From Mycobacterium sp. E740 (GTDB lineage: Bacteria > Actinomycetota > Actinomycetes > Mycobacteriales > Mycobacteriaceae), in NCBI RefSeq assembly GCF_001672895.1, contig NZ_LZKP01000196.1:1-36141 (forward strand): a stretch of 36,141 nucleotides of DNA, in the 5' to 3' direction. Under the pieces are notes generated by a model. That model had not been told where the DNA came from, searched no databases, and saw only the letters and a program-made list of their open reading frames with translations. The position numbers were made by a program, and so were the translations under genes. Below, piece after piece: positions 34,242 to 36,141 of the stretch. Positions within the stretch are counted from its first letter, which is position 1. Each line of letters opens with the position of its first letter.

Positions 34242-35945
34242 ATGGGCCATCGGGTCGTCGACCACATCGTCGAATACCTGGCGGCGATCGGTGCCGAGTT
34301 CGTCTTCGGCGTCGACGGCGCCAACATCGAGGATCTCTACGACGCTGCGTTCCTGCGTTCCGACATCACCGCCGTACTCGCCAAGCACGAGTTCTCCGCC
34401 GCGGCCATGGCCGACGGTTACAGCCGAAGCGGATGCGGCCTCGGCGTCGTGGCCGCGACCTCGGGTGGTGGTTGTCTGAACACGGTGCCCGCACTGGGAG
34501 AGGCCTTCGCGAGCCGGGTGCCGTTGTTGGTCCTAATCGGGCAGGCGCCGACCGGTCTCGACGGCCGAGGTGCCTTTCAGGACACCAGCGGTCGCAACGG
34601 TGCGCTGGACGCCACCGCGTTGTTCTCGACGGTGTCGGTGCACTGCCGACGCGTGCTGACGGCGGCCGACATCGTCACCGCCCTGCCCGCTGCGATCGCT
34701 GCGGCACACACGATGCGCGGCCCGTCGGTCCTGTTGCTGCCCAAGGATGTTCAGCAGGGGAGTGTGCCGGTCAACGGCGGCGTCGTGGCCGACGAGCGGG
34801 TCGCCATGCGCTCGGCCGCCGTGCACCCGATCACGCGAGCACTGCACCGGGCCGCAGGTCCGGTCACGATCATCGCCGGTGATCAGGTGGCCCGTGACGA
34901 CGCGCGAGCCGAACTCGAGGCGTTGCGGGCAATGGTCCGCGCCCGGGTGGCCACCGTCCCCGAGGCGAAAGACGTTGCCGGCACACCGGGATCGGGTTCG
35001 TCGTCGGCGCTGGGGGTGACCGGCGTGATGGGCCATCCGAGCGTGGCGGCAACCGTCGCCGACAGCGCACTCTGCCTGCTGGTCGGCACGCGAATGGCCG
35101 TGACCGCGCGAGCCGGACTGGACGATGCGCTGGCGACGGTGCCGGTGTATTCGATCGGTTCGGCGCCACCGTATCTCGCGTGTACGCACGTGCACAGCGA
35201 CGACCTCCGCGGCTCGTTGACGGCGCTCACCGCCACGCTGACGGGTCCGGGCCGCCCGGCGCATGTGCGGGTACCCGACACGGTGCCACGTGCCGAGCTG
35301 CGGCCTCCGCCGCATCACGGGCCGGGCATCCGGTACCGCGACGCCATGGCGGTGCTCGACGCGTCGCTGCCCGCCGGTGTGGACATCGTCGTCGATGCCG
35401 GTAACATCGGTGCGGCAGCGATACATCACCTGCCGGTGCGCCGCCACGGCCGGTTCATCGTCGCGCTCGGCATGGGCGGGATGGGCTACAGCTTCGGGGC
35501 CGCAATCGGAATGGCCTTCGGACGCGGTAGGCGAACTGTCGTCATCGCGGGCGACGGCAGTTTCTTCATGCACGGCATGGAGATCCACACGGCCAGGGAA
35601 TACCGGCTGCCGGTGACGTTCCTGCTGTTCGACAACCACGCGCACGCGATGTGCGTCACCCGCGAGCAGATCTTCTACCGTGACCGCTACAGCTACAACA
35701 GGTTCGGGCCCAGTCGGTTGGGCGCCGGTTTGAGCGCGATGTTCCCCGGACTGCCGGCCACCGACGTCGACGACGTCGCCTCTCTGTCCGCCGCGCTCGG
35801 CGCAGCACTTGCGACCGACGGTCCGGCCGTCGTCAGCATCGAATGCTCGGCCGACGAGATACCGCCGTTCGCAGCCTTTCTCGACCAATCCATCAATCCA
35901 CCCGCCGCAAAGGAGATCTCCGACAATGTCGCTGTCCACGCTTGA
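34242..35945 (+). CDS. Thiamine-diphosphate-dependent enzyme, acetolactate-synthase-like
   Basis: A 567-residue enzyme with the three-domain layout of acetohydroxyacid synthase/pyruvate decarboxylase-like proteins. The Pyr domain is at about 1-170, with the activating Glu50 in AKHEFSAAAMADGY. The middle domain is at about 190-340. The PP domain follows with the metal/ThDP motif GDG at 437-439 and Asn465 26 residues later. The usual NN pair is DN here (FDNHAHAM). FAD-binding cannot be judged. It is not an obvious IlvB: the middle domain is divergent, and no small subunit is nearby. The reaction is unknown; C-C ligation or decarboxylation of a 2-keto acid is likely. It follows a SigL-type promoter, and the next gene starts inside its 3' end. 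Confidence 0.85.
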   Translation: MGHRVVDHIVEYLAAIGAEFVFGVDGANIEDLYDAAFLRSDITAVLAKHEFSAAAMADGYSRSGCGLGVVAATSGGGCLNTVPALGEAFASRVPLLVLIGQAPTGLDGRGAFQDTSGRNGALDATALFSTVSVHCRRVLTAADIVTALPAAIAAAHTMRGPSVLLLPKDVQQGSVPVNGGVVADERVAMRSAAVHPITRALHRAAGPVTIIAGDQVARDDARAELEALRAMVRARVATVPEAKDVAGTPGSGSSSALGVTGVMGHPSVAATVADSALCLLVGTRMAVTARAGLDDALATVPVYSIGSAPPYLACTHVHSDDLRGSLTALTATLTGPGRPAHVRVPDTVPRAELRPPPHHGPGIRYRDAMAVLDASLPAGVDIVVDAGNIGAAAIHHLPVRRHGRFIVALGMGGMGYSFGAAIGMAFGRGRRTVVIAGDGSFFMHGMEIHTAREYRLPVTFLLFDNHAHAMCVTREQIFYRDRYSYNRFGPSRLGAGLSAMFPGLPATDVDDVASLSAALGAALATDGPAVVSIECSADEIPPFAAFLDQSINPPAAKEISDNVAVHA

Positions 35946-36141
35946 CGACATCGCCGCGCACCGGGGCACCGCTGAACCGCTGGACGGGCTGGTCCGCATC
36001 GAGACCTCGCCGCGCGAGAAGGCCACGCCGATCATCATGGAGATGATGCGGTCGGTCTATCCGCACGACGACGTGTACGGCCAGGTAGTCGAACAGCTCG
36101 CCGGGCGGGCAGTCGATGTAGTCGTTGACGGTGCAGTACTC
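35926..36141 (+). CDS. Unrecognised gene, 5' part (runs off the window)
   Basis: The reading frame from ATG 35926 is open to the window edge (72 codons) and begins MSLSTLDDIAAHRGTAEPLD. It overlaps the ThDP gene by 20 bp, with AAGGAG at about 35909-35914 as ribosome-binding site, so it is probably co-transcribed and coupled. Third-position G/C is high up to about base 36082 (ending DDVYGQ). After that the codons become A/T-ending and the coding signal moves to the opposite strand. I do not recognise the family. Only the first roughly 50 codons should be trusted. Confidence 0.6.
   Translation, partial: MSLSTLDDIAAHRGTAEPLDGLVRIETSPREKATPIIMEMMRSVYPHDDVYGQVVEQLAGRAVDVVVDGAVL
36079..36141 (-). 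other. Protein-like coding segment on the opposite strand at the window edge
   Basis: Reading the minus strand from 36141 gives EYCTVNDYIDCPPGELFDYLA with almost every codon ending in G or C. It looks like the start of an SRPBCC/START-type domain. Beyond base 36079 the same frame turns into Arg/His-rich shadow sequence. The switch falls at the self-complementary GGCC, 36079-36082. It is either the end of a convergent gene, an inversion breakpoint or a fold-back artefact. Confidence 0.4.

Noticed and set aside
34533..36038. 501-codon minus-strand frame opposite the ThDP enzyme
   Set aside because: It has shadow composition, and the plus strand carries intact ThDP motifs and a promoter. It is also not in the same frame as the protein-like minus-strand segment at 36079-36141.

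Overview
The window is chromosomal DNA of a high-GC actinobacterium, almost certainly a Mycolicibacterium/Mycobacterium species. Four things point there: a mycofactocin (mft) cluster next to the S10 ribosomal operon; a sulfatase plus formylglycine-generating enzyme (FGE) pair sitting between the S10 and spc operons; the order sppA - SAM-methyltransferases - secY - adk - map - sigL - rslA; and TANNNT-type -10 elements. I see no tRNA, rRNA, CRISPR or transposase.

Layout. (1) 1-6252: the 3' part of the mycofactocin cluster, end of mftB then mftC, mftD, mftE, mftF, mftG, which matures, glycosylates and regenerates a peptide-derived redox cofactor. A 122-bp gap rich in palindromes separates mftD from mftE. 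(2) 6175-11491: an accessory block with a DHA2-type MFS exporter divergent from a TetR regulator (two tandem palindromic operators between them), then a cytochrome P450 divergent from a secreted lipoprotein carboxylesterase (one palindrome between them). (3) 11492-17399: S10 operon with a 360-nt leader, rpsJ-rplC-rplD-rplW-rplB-rpsS-rplV-rpsC-rplP-rpmC-rpsQ, closed by a strong intrinsic terminator. (4) 17517-20795: atsA-like sulfatase and its probable activator FGE. (5) 20806-25295: a 21-bp-arm inverted repeat, a clear promoter, then the spc operon rplN-rplX-rplE-rpsN1-rpsH-rplF-rplR-rpsE-rpmD-rplO. (6) 25370-29912: sppA, and a convergent operon of three tandemly duplicated SAM-dependent methyltransferases. 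(7) 30177-34168: secY-adk-map, then ECF sigma factor SigL and its zinc anti-sigma factor RslA. (8) 34242-36141: a thiamine-diphosphate enzyme and the start of an unrecognised gene, interrupted at the right edge by an abrupt switch of coding signal to the other strand.

Most genes are familiar. The most interesting signal is regulatory. The SigL-type promoter TGAACC-N16-CGTGTC occurs twice with identical hexamers and spacing, before sigL and before the adjacent ThDP-enzyme gene. This predicts that the ThDP enzyme and what follows form a SigL/RslA-controlled (redox or envelope stress) output module. Other points worth checking are the long inverted repeat before rplN, the perfect palindrome before mftE, the tandem TetR operators, small overlapping leader ORFs before rplN and rpsE, and the inversion-like junction at 36079-36082. 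Family names and motif roles come from general knowledge; no database search was possible.
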